Origin: Thermoleophilia bacterium
GTDB taxonomy: Bacteria > Actinomycetota > Thermoleophilia > Miltoncostaeales > Miltoncostaeaceae
Direction of reading: 5' to 3'
NCBI GenBank assembly: GCA_029861485.1
Contig: JAOTZF010000126.1
Location: forward strand, 1 to 5,497
Length of the DNA: 5,497 nucleotides
The translations under genes and the position numbers were made by a program. The notes beneath the pieces were generated by a model, which searched no databases, had not been told where the DNA came from, and was given only the letters and a program-made list of their open reading frames with translations. This document shows, in pieces, positions 1 through 5,497 of this stretch. The first letter of the stretch is position 1. Each line of letters opens with the position of its first letter.

Positions 1-1
1 G

Positions 2-1105
2 ACCACCCCTGAGCCGTCCGCCAGCACGGAGCAGGGCACCGAGCACATCCACCTGGAGCTGGACTCAGGCGAGTTCTTCTTCGGGGAGCTCGCCGAGCGC
101 CAGAGCAACGTGCGCTCGTTCACCCTCGACCAGGGGCGCTTCCTCCAAGACGCCGCCCTTCCGTTCGCGCTGGCCGCCAGCCACGCCCTCGGCTCTCTCG
201 GCGGCCCGCTGAAGATGGTCGTCGGCCTGCCGATCTCCGACTTCGACGACAAGCACGCCGAGCTGGAGCGGATGCTGCTGGGCAGCCATTCGGTCACTGC
301 CGTGGACGCGAGCAACGCGCGGCATCGAGGCACGGCGGTGATCGAAGACGTCAAGGTCATCCCCGAGCCGTTCGGCTCGATCTACAACATGATCCTCAAC
401 GACCGCGGAGACATCGCCAACCAGTCCCTAACCGAGGAGAAGGTCGGCCTCATCGACATCGGTTTTCACACGGTGGACTTCACCGTCTCGGACCGCACGT
501 CGTTCCTCGAGCGGGCGAGCCGCAGCTCCGAGGCCGGCATCGCGCGGGCATTCTCGGTGATCGCGGCGAAGCTCCGCGAGAAGAGCGACGTGAACCTCGC
601 CATCTACCGCCTGTACGACGCGGTGCAGAGTGGACGCATCCGGATCCGCGGTAACGCCTACGACCTCGGCAAGCTCACCGAACACGTCTTCAATCAGCTC
701 TCCAGCGAGATCGCCACCCAGGCGAACGAGCTCTGGGCCGACGAGTGGGACATGGACCGCATCGTGATCTCTGGAGGCGGAGGAACGGTGCTCTCGCCCT
801 ACCTCACACCGATGCTGCAGGGGCGCGTCGAGACCGTCGAGCCGAACGGAGATCCGCGACTGGGCAACGCGCAGGGCTTTGCCAAGTACGGCAGGCACCT
901 GTGGAACGTGCCGGGGCCGCCGTCACGACCAGGCGCTACCGCCACGCAGGAGCCCAAGCCGAACGACGCGCCCAAGGCCCCGGCGGAGCCGGCCCAGCAG
1001 GCCGCGGAGCCTGCGGACGCCGCCGAGGGCGAAGAGCTCGAGCCGAGCACGAGCGAGGAGCCGGGCCCGAGCACTGCCGGAGCCCAGACCAAGAGCCCGT
1101 ACTAG
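2..1105 (+). CDS. ParM/StbA-like actin-family ATPase, 5' end missing
   Basis: The frame is open from base 2 to a TAG stop, giving 367 visible residues with the N-terminus (including the first phosphate-binding loop) outside the window. The GTG at 110 is an internal Val codon, because FFFGELAERQS, a conserved actin-like segment, lies upstream of it in frame. Visible actin-fold signatures are VVGLPIS near residue 73, the phosphate-2 type motif GLIDIGFHTVDF near 149-160, the adenosine-type motif IVISGGGG near 254-261, and GNAQGFAKYG near 288-297, typical of ParM-like C-termini. Known members polymerise with ATP and push plasmid copies apart, or form other cytoplasmic filaments. From about residue 306 the protein ends in a 60-residue Pro/Ala/Glu-rich, presumably disordered tail, which classical ParM lacks. 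No ParR-type adaptor or centromere repeat is seen here, so a DNA-segregation role is inference. The family assignment is firm and the exact role is not. Confidence 0.85.
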   Translation, partial: TTPEPSASTEQGTEHIHLELDSGEFFFGELAERQSNVRSFTLDQGRFLQDAALPFALAASHALGSLGGPLKMVVGLPISDFDDKHAELERMLLGSHSVTAVDASNARHRGTAVIEDVKVIPEPFGSIYNMILNDRGDIANQSLTEEKVGLIDIGFHTVDFTVSDRTSFLERASRSSEAGIARAFSVIAAKLREKSDVNLAIYRLYDAVQSGRIRIRGNAYDLGKLTEHVFNQLSSEIATQANELWADEWDMDRIVISGGGGTVLSPYLTPMLQGRVETVEPNGDPRLGNAQGFAKYGRHLWNVPGPPSRPGATATQEPKPNDAPKAPAEPAQQAAEPADAAEGEELEPSTSEEPGPSTAGAQTKSPY

Positions 1106-1112
1106 GTGAAGC

Positions 1113-2177
1113 TCACACCGGGCGCCGGAAGCGCACGCGGCCGGAGTCGAGGTCCGGGTAGGACCACCAGCCGGTGCCCACCCAGGCCGCGGCGTGACCG
1201 AGGTCGGACCTGCCGGCGCGGTTCGACCACCAATTGGCGTCGCGTCGCGCGGCGTCAGGCAAACGGGCGTCAATGATGTCCTCGATCTCCTCGATGCGGT
1301 AGATCAGCTCGACCTCGCCGACCGCGGTCTCCAGAATCTCGCAGAGGGGCTCGAGGAGATCCGCGGGGAAATCCTCATCGCCGTCCCCCGACTTGGCATC
1401 GCCCGACTGACGGACCTGCCTCTCGAAGAGCTCCACGGCACGGTCGAGCTCCTCATCGCTGAGCCCCTCCAGGAATGCCTGCATCGCAGGGGCATCGGCT
1501 CTGTCGCCACCGGACGCCTCCCCATCGCCCTCCAGCTCAGGGTTGGGGCGCCCCGAGTGGATCGGCACGACCTCTGCCAGGTGCCGACGCCGGGGCGTCT
1601 CCGGTTCGGAATCCGTGGCGGCCGCTGCTGCCGTGCGCACCGGGAGCGCGCCCTGCACCATCGAGCCCTTCCCGACGGAGGCCGCGTGAGCGTCCGCGCC
1701 AACCGCGCCGGCAGACATCACCTTCGTATCCCCTGCCGGACCGACCGACTCGCCGTCTGAGATCTCTCCGGTCTCGGCCTCGACGGCATCCTGAGCCTCG
1801 TCTCTGCCTACCGCGTCGATTCCCCCCTCGTTCTCGACCACCGCCTCGTCGGCCGGCGCGAAGCGGCCGGCGAAGGGGTCCTCTCCGGCGGCCACGGTGG
1901 CGAATGGAGGCGTGCGTGGATGCTCAACTGCCGCCACGCGCCGCGCGTCACCGTCGGCACGCGGGTGTCCTGAGACCCACCCTGCGAAAGGGTCCCGGCG
2001 AGGATCGATCTCGCGCGCGGGCAGAGGCTCTGGCCGGGGCTCGGGCTCGGTCGGCTCGAGAGGCGGCGGGCTCGCGGCGGGCACCGGATCGGATTCCTGT
2101 GTATCAAGCAACTCGACGTCCGGAAGGGTGTTCAAATCGAAGCCCTTCTCCCAGTTGTCAGAGTTCCTCTCGTTCAC
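1113..2177 (-). CDS. Acidic, largely disordered protein of unknown function
   Basis: A GTG-initiated frame of 354 residues, not recognised as any named family. The start is supported by AGGAG at 2185-2189, 7 bases upstream. Residues 1-230 are rich in Asp, Glu, Pro and Ala and look disordered. DPFAG occurs twice (62-66 and 100-104). Residues 231-310 look helical and strongly acidic (for example SDEELDRAVELFERQV and a Glu/Ile-rich stretch near 276-303). Residues 311-354 switch to Trp- and Arg-rich sequence with NWW and GWW pairs, ending RVRFRRPV. No signal peptide or membrane segment is visible, so it is probably cytoplasmic. It converges on the actin-like gene with 7 bases between stops. A scaffold or filament-associated role is only a guess from that neighbour. 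Overlapping plus-strand frames here are Arg/Pro-rich shadows. Confidence 0.75.
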   Translation of the reverse strand: MNERNSDNWEKGFDLNTLPDVELLDTQESDPVPAASPPPLEPTEPEPRPEPLPAREIDPRRDPFAGWVSGHPRADGDARRVAAVEHPRTPPFATVAAGEDPFAGRFAPADEAVVENEGGIDAVGRDEAQDAVEAETGEISDGESVGPAGDTKVMSAGAVGADAHAASVGKGSMVQGALPVRTAAAAATDSEPETPRRRHLAEVVPIHSGRPNPELEGDGEASGGDRADAPAMQAFLEGLSDEELDRAVELFERQVRQSGDAKSGDGDEDFPADLLEPLCEILETAVGEVELIYRIEEIEDIIDARLPDAARRDANWWSNRAGRSDLGHAAAWVGTGWWSYPDLDSGRVRFRRPV

Positions 2178-2184
2178 TGCACCT

Positions 2185-2189
2185 CTCCT
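2185..2189 (-). promoter_or_regulatory. Shine-Dalgarno of the acidic protein gene
   Basis: The minus strand reads AGGAG followed by 7 bases and then GTG at 2177. This near-ideal site fixes the GTG start and is the main argument that the minus-strand frame is the real gene here. Confidence 0.75.
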
Positions 2190-2666
2190 GTCTCATAAAC
2201 GCGCGGCGGGAATTCGAGCGGACTGTAGGAAGCCCTCGGGACACCTTTCAGACCCGACACGTCGCTCGGCGGGCCTAGACCGGAGGGGTACCAAAAAATC
2301 GATGAGGGCGCTCACCGCTGATCGGGGAGGCCTGGGGCTGCCGTACCGCAAAGCGCCGCGCCTCGCGTGAATCCGCGGGTAGCGAATCGACGAGCGGCGA
2401 ACGCTCGTGGCCGTGGTACGAGTCAAGCCGGCGGTCCCTACCCGTAACGGTGACACGGCAGAGCCCTCTTCCAGCCCGCTGGGGCGCACGTCGCATCACT
2501 CCGATCTAACCCGCGTGATGCGTGAATCCGGGCATCTCCCGTGCAGCAGAGCGCCGCCTGGCCGTTGCTACAACCGATGGTGTCGGTGCTCGCCGCGCCC
2601 CCCAACGCGCGGCACCGGCCCTCATCTTCGCGCTCCGGCCAACGCGTGGGTGCCACGGCCCCGAAG

Positions 2667-2693
2667 CCCATCCATCCCACCCCCCTCCCCCCC
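2667..2693 (-). other. Potential G-quadruplex tract upstream of a start codon
   Basis: The plus strand has CCC, then CCC, C6 and C7 separated by 6, 1 and 1 bases. The minus strand therefore carries four G-runs of at least three with short loops, which meets the usual G-quadruplex pattern. It ends directly against the Shine-Dalgarno of the next gene, on its template strand. Folding in the cell is inferred. Confidence 0.5.
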
Positions 2694-2694
2694 A

Positions 2695-2699
2695 AGGAG
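2695..2699 (+). promoter_or_regulatory. Shine-Dalgarno of the small membrane/secreted protein gene
   Basis: AGGAG lies 5 bases before GTG at 2705. It decides the start: the longer in-frame GTG at 2522 would add 61 residues of Arg/Pro-rich sequence and would bury the signal-peptide-like N-terminus. Confidence 0.75.
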
Positions 2700-2704
2700 T
2701 AGAC

Positions 2705-3247
2705 GTGCCTTTCACCTCCCGCGCCGTGGTGCTCGGCGCAATGGCATTCCTCGTTGCGGCGACGCCCGCCATGGGTGCCGACGCAACCGCGGCCGCGGTC
2801 TCGCTGACCGGGGGCACACTCGCCATCGTCGGACTCGCTCTGATCGCAATGGGCGCCATTGCCCTCGCCCGGCCGCGCCGCGCCGCACCGTCGGACCAAC
2901 CCCTCCCACAGGACGGAGCGGAGTCGGCCACGGTGGATCGGCCGGTCCCCGCCGCGCGCCAGCAGACCGCCGGCGCGGCCGCGGCACGCCAGCAGGCGCT
3001 CGCCTACCGCGGCGCGAACATGCAGGTGAAGCCGAGTGACGACGACAGCGCCAGCCAGCCGGAGCCCGCGCATGCCGGGGCCGGCAGGTCGCTGCTCTCG
3101 GCGTCCGAGTCGGAGGAGGTCACGCGTTTTCTCGCCCACGCCAGCCCGATCGCTGCCGGCAGTGATTCGTTGCTCAGCGACCGCGACGCGATGGCCGAGC
3201 AGATGCTCCGGGCCCTCAAGGCCGAGAGGGCGCGGCGGGGCAGCTAG
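2705..3247 (+). CDS. Small signal-peptide/TM protein of unknown function
   Basis: A 180-residue protein starting at GTG behind a good ribosome site; not recognised as a named family. Residues 1-24 resemble a signal peptide: a short N-region with Arg at 6, a hydrophobic core, and a possible cleavage after AMG (22-24). A second hydrophobic stretch, about 38-55, is followed by RPRR, consistent with a membrane segment and a cytoplasmic positive end. The remaining 125 residues are polar and Ala/Gln/Glu-rich, with AARQQ at 83-87 and 93-97 and a probable C-terminal helix from about 133 to the end (SESEEVTRFLAHA, then AMAEQMLRALKAERARRGS). If the first segment is not cleaved it would be a hairpin membrane protein with both ends inside. 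It stands alone on this strand, divergent from the acidic protein gene and convergent with the peroxidase gene. Confidence 0.7.
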   Translation: MPFTSRAVVLGAMAFLVAATPAMGADATAAAVSLTGGTLAIVGLALIAMGAIALARPRRAAPSDQPLPQDGAESATVDRPVPAARQQTAGAAAARQQALAYRGANMQVKPSDDDSASQPEPAHAGAGRSLLSASESEEVTRFLAHASPIAAGSDSLLSDRDAMAEQMLRALKAERARRGS

Positions 3248-3260
3248 CCGGCCGGCTAGC
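3243..3260. repeat. Perfect 18-bp palindrome containing both convergent stop codons
   Basis: GCTAGCCGGCCGGCTAGC equals its own reverse complement. The plus-strand stop TAG (3245-3247) and the minus-strand stop TAG (3256-3258) sit at mirror positions in it. The GC-rich centre could form a short hairpin in transcripts of either strand, but no T-run follows on either side, so an intrinsic terminator is not supported by the usual rule. A protein-binding site is the alternative. Confidence 0.7.
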
Positions 3261-5049
3261 CGGCCTTCGCCCAGGGCGCGAACGCGTTCTGGACCCCTGC
3301 GAGGGCAGGCGACAGACTGGGCGCGTGGCGCAGGACGACATCGCGCATGCCGGTGTCCTCTACCCAACGGATGCCCTCGGGCGTGTACACCTCGGGGCGG
3401 TAGTCGTCGGTGAAGAAGCGATCGCTCTTCAGTCGCCGTGAGGCCATGAGCACGAAGATGCGGAAGGCAGTCTCGCTGAAACCGAATCCCTCCAGCAGCG
3501 GCTCCGCGTAGAGCCCCACCATAAGGTCGACATCATCGACGCCCTGATAGAGAGCGGACACCTTGGCCGCGAGTTCGGGGTCGCCGCCGACGAGCTCCTC
3601 GAAGCTGCTGACCTTCGGCATGCGGATCAGCTCTCGGAATTGGTTGTACCGAGGAACACCGCGCTCCCGATCGCGCATCACATCCACGGCCGCCAGGTCG
3701 AGCTTCCAGCCATCGGGCCTCGTGAGCGTGCGCAGCGTGTTGGGGAAGTTCCCCAGCTGCAGCATGCCGGGGTGCGCCACCCCGAACGAATAGAGCACGT
3801 CCTCGAGGCCGTGGTTCTGCATCAGCGCTCGTGACCCGGCCTCGCTTGCCTCGATCAGGGTGGGCGTGGCCGTGACCTCGTGGTTCGCCCGCGAGCGAAC
3901 GACGATCTCATCCGGGATCAGCGGATGAAGGCGATAGACCGAGACGAACTCCTCCGTCAGCGTGTACGGGGCGCCGTGGTGGTCCACCCTCGAGCCGGGG
4001 ATCCCGATGAACACGTCCGAGCGCGAGAAGCGCCGGAGGAGCTTCGCCATGCGCTTCGAGCCGAACAGGCCGTACCAATTGGCGTTCATGGCGGCGACCG
4101 TCGTCGGGTGCGGCAGGATCGCCGGCGTCCACTCGATCGTGTGGATCTTGGCCATCAGGGCGGCGTTGACCAGTCGCGCTTGGTTGAAGAGCCGGTCGTC
4201 GCTCCAGTCCGGATGCTTCGAGGTGAACATGTCGGCGATGGCGTTGTGCTCATGCACGAACAGGGTGTGCAGGGCCGAGAGGCCAAGCCAGTAGTTGCCC
4301 GTGACGCCGGTCTTGTCAACGCCGGCCTCATTGACCGGCAACAGCCCGTCGTCGCCCATCGCAAGCCGCCCGCCGGCGCCCTCTCGCAGCTCGCTGAGCG
4401 CCTCGGCGGAGCTGCCATAGAGCTGCGAGCCATCCCACCAGTGGGTCTCGGTGTTGTCGAAGGCTGCAGGCCCGCCACCGGTAACGCGGGTCGGATCGTG
4501 GGGTGAGCGCCTGATGCGCATAGGGTTCTCGTGCCAGTCGTCGCCGTCTTCGAGGGGCAGCTCGATGTGGTTGTCGCGCTGGTTCTTGCCGTGGCTCACC
4601 CAGTCGTGGATCTGGAACTGGATCCAAGCCCCCGCGAGCAGGTTGAGGAACGGGACCTCGGCCATCTGGTCGCCGCGCGCAAGCAGCCGCCTGCTGACTT
4701 CGCGCGGGCTCGGAGAGGTGAGCTTGGGCTCACCGTCGGTGCTCGATGCCCAAAAAGGCACGTTGCGGCCAAATCGCGATCCCGCCGCCCCCATGCCTGG
4801 ACTCTCGAGATCGTTGTAGCGGCCATCGGGCGCTCGCGCTGAGCGCTGCTCGGCGGTGGGAGCCGGCCCGTCCAGGTCCTCCGGCACGGCGAGTAACGAG
4901 GTGTCGTGAAGGTTCAGCTGGCGCAGGCGCATGCGGATGGCCAGCAGGCTGAAGAGGCCGAGCAGCTTGGGCTGTTGGTGCCAGGGGCGCCAGCGCTGGA
5001 GCAACCAGGCGATCCCTAGGGCGAGACGTTGGCCGACCGACAACCGCAT
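3256..5049 (-). CDS. Haem peroxidase family, alpha-dioxygenase (PIOX)-like
   Basis: A 597-residue protein of the animal haem peroxidase superfamily. Family hallmarks in order: NLHDT near 46-50; IHDWVSHG with the likely distal haem His at 148; WDGSQLYG near 205-212, matching the calcium-loop region; LHTLFVHEHNAIAD near 260-273; VYRLHPLIPDE with Tyr 372 and His 375, the Tyr-x-x-His spacing of the catalytic tyrosine and proximal haem ligand in plant alpha-dioxygenases; DRERGVPRYNQFR near 460-472; and ASRRLKSDRFF near 536-546. Known relatives add O2 to the alpha carbon of fatty acids, giving 2-hydroperoxy acids. The substrate here is inferred. The length fits the family and no lesion is seen. ATG at 5049 is preferred over the in-frame ATG at 5112 because AGAGGA lies 6 bases upstream. 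The gene follows the hydrolase remnant by 10 bases, so the IS insertion may have changed its expression. Confidence 0.9.
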   Translation of the reverse strand: MRLSVGQRLALGIAWLLQRWRPWHQQPKLLGLFSLLAIRMRLRQLNLHDTSLLAVPEDLDGPAPTAEQRSARAPDGRYNDLESPGMGAAGSRFGRNVPFWASSTDGEPKLTSPSPREVSRRLLARGDQMAEVPFLNLLAGAWIQFQIHDWVSHGKNQRDNHIELPLEDGDDWHENPMRIRRSPHDPTRVTGGGPAAFDNTETHWWDGSQLYGSSAEALSELREGAGGRLAMGDDGLLPVNEAGVDKTGVTGNYWLGLSALHTLFVHEHNAIADMFTSKHPDWSDDRLFNQARLVNAALMAKIHTIEWTPAILPHPTTVAAMNANWYGLFGSKRMAKLLRRFSRSDVFIGIPGSRVDHHGAPYTLTEEFVSVYRLHPLIPDEIVVRSRANHEVTATPTLIEASEAGSRALMQNHGLEDVLYSFGVAHPGMLQLGNFPNTLRTLTRPDGWKLDLAAVDVMRDRERGVPRYNQFRELIRMPKVSSFEELVGGDPELAAKVSALYQGVDDVDLMVGLYAEPLLEGFGFSETAFRIFVLMASRRLKSDRFFTDDYRPEVYTPEGIRWVEDTGMRDVVLRHAPSLSPALAGVQNAFAPWAKAG

Positions 5050-5055
5050 ACGTGA

Positions 5056-5061
5056 TCCTCT
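5056..5061 (-). promoter_or_regulatory. Shine-Dalgarno of the peroxidase gene, overlapping the upstream stop
   Basis: The minus strand reads TAGAGGA, 6 bases, then ATG at 5049. The TAG is the stop of the hydrolase frame, so the ribosome site overlaps that stop codon. This arrangement suggests coupled translation and supports the 5049 start. Confidence 0.65.
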
Positions 5062-5375
5062 AGGTCTCGATAGGGGGAAGCAACGGTACGCCCGGCAGGC
5101 GATGCCCGGCAACCACCGACGCGATCATGGAGGGGCAGTCTCCCTCAAGCGGGGCGCCATGCCCGACGCAGACCGTCTCGACATCGCCGAGGTCGGCGAG
5201 GCTGCTGAGACTGTGCTTGTTCTGGGGATTGTCCAACGTGAGCCCCTTCCATCCTGCCTCCAGCCGTGGCCACGTCACCATGATGTCGCCGCAAAAGAGC
5301 GCTCGCTTCTCGGGCCACCAGAAGCTGAACGAGCCCGGTGTGTGCCCGGGGGCCCGGCAGTACAACTGGCCTAGG
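5060..5375 (-). pseudogene. Metallo-beta-lactamase-fold hydrolase, 5' part removed by IS insertion
   Basis: About 100 native codons remain, from the CTAG insertion site to a TAG stop. Seen motifs are APGHTPGS (third metal-binding His region), LFCGDIM (bridging Asp) and VGHGAP (last His), in the order and spacing of the metallo-beta-lactamase superfamily. The HxHxDH motif, expected roughly 60-100 residues earlier, is absent because the frame runs into an IS481-family terminus. The frame happens to stay open into the IS to an ATG at 5473, giving a possible 137-residue fusion whose first 33 residues are antisense IS sequence. Such a product would lack half the metal site and is unlikely to be an active hydrolase. 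Relatives act on thioesters, lactones, nitro compounds and others; the original substrate is unknown. It was probably the first gene of an operon with the peroxidase. Confidence 0.8.
5370..5375. other. IS481-type target site CCTAGG
   Basis: NCTAGN is the known preferred target of IS481, duplicated on insertion. CCTAGG here directly precedes the TGT start of the element. The second copy should lie at the far end of the element, outside the window. Confidence 0.7.
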
Positions 5376-5405
5376 TGTAGTTCCCGAAGAGGTTGTTGAT
5401 ACGGA

Positions 5406-5464
5406 GAGAGCCTCCGGAGACGGTTTGAGCTGACCAAAGCCACACCGTCTCCAAGGAGGCTCTC
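5406..5464 (+). promoter_or_regulatory. Long hairpin sequestering the transposase ribosome site
   Basis: The arm 5406-5424 pairs with 5444-5464 over 19 base pairs, interrupted only by an unpaired AA at 5453-5454, around a 19-base loop. The 3' arm contains the Shine-Dalgarno AAGGAGG (5453-5459) and ends directly before the ATG. Any transcript entering from outside the element would fold and hide the ribosome site. A transcript starting inside the loop would leave it free. The same logic is known from several IS families as protection against read-through expression; its use here is inferred from the pairing. Confidence 0.75.
5453..5459 (+). promoter_or_regulatory. Shine-Dalgarno of the transposase gene
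   Basis: AAGGAGG stands 5 bases before ATG at 5465. It lies in the 3' arm of the hairpin, with its first two bases in the AA bulge. Confidence 0.75.
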
Positions 5465-5497
5465 ATGGCCCATGCTAAGGCCAAGCTCACCCCGCTG
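5465..5497 (+). CDS. IS481-family transposase, first 11 codons
   Basis: Only MAHAKAKLTPL is visible before the window ends. This matches the usual N-terminus of IS481-family transposases (Met, then His-Ala/Asn-x-x-Leu-Thr-Pro, leading into a helix-turn-helix). The full protein would be a DDE integrase-type transposase of roughly 300-350 residues. The start is supported by a strong ribosome site 5 bases upstream. Nothing downstream can be judged, so whether the element is intact is unknown. Confidence 0.7.
   Translation, partial: MAHAKAKLTPL

Larger units (their letters stand above)
2178..2704. other. Gene-free divergent intergenic region
   Basis: About 530 bases between two divergent starts. 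No frame has convincing composition together with a ribosome site, and no tRNA or other RNA gene was recognised. It should hold the promoters of both flanking genes, but no -35/-10 pair stands out. Visible items are an 11-base direct repeat (GCGTGAATCCG at 2365-2375 and 2520-2530), a short A-run near 2293-2298, and a C-rich tract at the right end. Confidence 0.6.
5376..5497 (+). mobile_element. IS481-family insertion sequence, left end only
   Basis: The element begins TGT directly after the CCTAGG target. It then shows 14 bases followed by TTGT, ending AGG-TTGT as in the remembered terminus of Bordetella IS481. A long hairpin and the start of a transposase gene follow within 90 bases, a normal IS481 layout. 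The other end lies beyond the window. The family call rests on the terminus, the CTAG target and the transposase N-terminus together. Exact boundaries need the right end. Confidence 0.8.

Noticed and set aside
1475..2278. Long plus-strand frame opposite the acidic protein gene
   Set aside because: Extremely Arg/Pro-rich translation typical of an antisense frame in GC-rich DNA. The minus-strand frame has a better ribosome site and protein-like composition.
2301..2370. Small 22-codon frame in the divergent spacer
   Set aside because: The purine-rich stretch upstream is about 13 bases away, too far for a normal ribosome site, and the peptide shows no feature.
2522..2704. Upstream GTG as start of the small membrane protein
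   Set aside because: The extra 61 residues look non-coding, and the GTG at 2705 has a strong ribosome site leading straight into a signal-peptide-like N-terminus.
2705..3247. Filamentous-phage coat-protein or pilin-like identity
   Set aside because: Signal peptide followed by a short membrane helix resembles small coat proteins, but the 120-residue polar C-terminal region and the lack of phage or pilus neighbours argue against it.
2438..3367. Minus-strand frame across the small membrane protein gene
   Set aside because: Composition is Arg/Gly-rich with no domain. The plus-strand frame has a ribosome site, signal peptide and membrane segment, and this frame would also overlap the peroxidase 3' end.
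3880..4506. Plus-strand frame inside the peroxidase gene
   Set aside because: It lies fully antisense to conserved peroxidase motifs and is a shadow of that gene.
5050..5112. ATG at 5112 as the peroxidase start
   Set aside because: It would overlap the hydrolase frame by about 50 bases and lacks the clear ribosome site seen before ATG 5049.
5396..5424. Promoter with TTGATA as -35 in the IS end
   Set aside because: No acceptable -10 hexamer at 16-18 bases spacing was found.
5060..5473. The 137-residue minus-strand frame as an intact hydrolase
   Set aside because: Its first 33 residues are antisense IS sequence and it lacks HxHxDH, so it is treated as a truncated remnant.

Overview
This is high-GC bacterial DNA (clearly GC-rich by eye, with GTG starts and strong Shine-Dalgarno sites). 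The lineage cannot be fixed from the window. The style fits a high-GC actinobacterium, possibly of the Thermoleophilia type, but a high-GC proteobacterium is not excluded, and neither is a plasmid.

Left part (1-2177): the window opens inside a plus-strand gene for a ParM/StbA-like bacterial actin, cut at its 5' end, with an intact nucleotide-binding core and a long disordered Pro/Ala/Glu tail. Only 7 bases after its stop, a convergent minus-strand gene ends. That gene encodes an acidic, mostly disordered 354-residue protein of unknown function, with a repeated DPFAG motif and a Trp/Arg-rich C-terminus. No ParR-like DNA-binding partner is visible.

Middle (2178-3260): a gene-free spacer of about 530 bases separates two divergent starts. 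It ends in a C-rich tract with G-quadruplex potential on the minus strand, just before a small plus-strand gene for a predicted secreted or membrane-anchored protein of unknown function. The stop codon of this gene and that of the convergent peroxidase gene lie symmetrically inside one perfect 18-bp palindrome.

Right part (3256-5497): on the minus strand, a metallo-beta-lactamase-fold hydrolase gene is followed, 10 bases later, by a large haem peroxidase of the alpha-dioxygenase (PIOX-like) type. The spacing and a Shine-Dalgarno overlapping the hydrolase stop indicate an operon with coupled translation. The hydrolase gene has been cut by an IS481-family element inserted at a CCTAGG target. 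Only its C-terminal ~100 codons remain, without the HxHxDH metal-binding region. The element runs off the right edge and shows its terminus, a long hairpin that buries the transposase Shine-Dalgarno, and the first 11 transposase codons.

The clearest biology is a fatty-acid-oxidation-type operon broken by a CTAG-targeting IS. No wholly new system can be shown from sequence alone. The actin-like gene with its uncharacterised neighbour is the least explained part.
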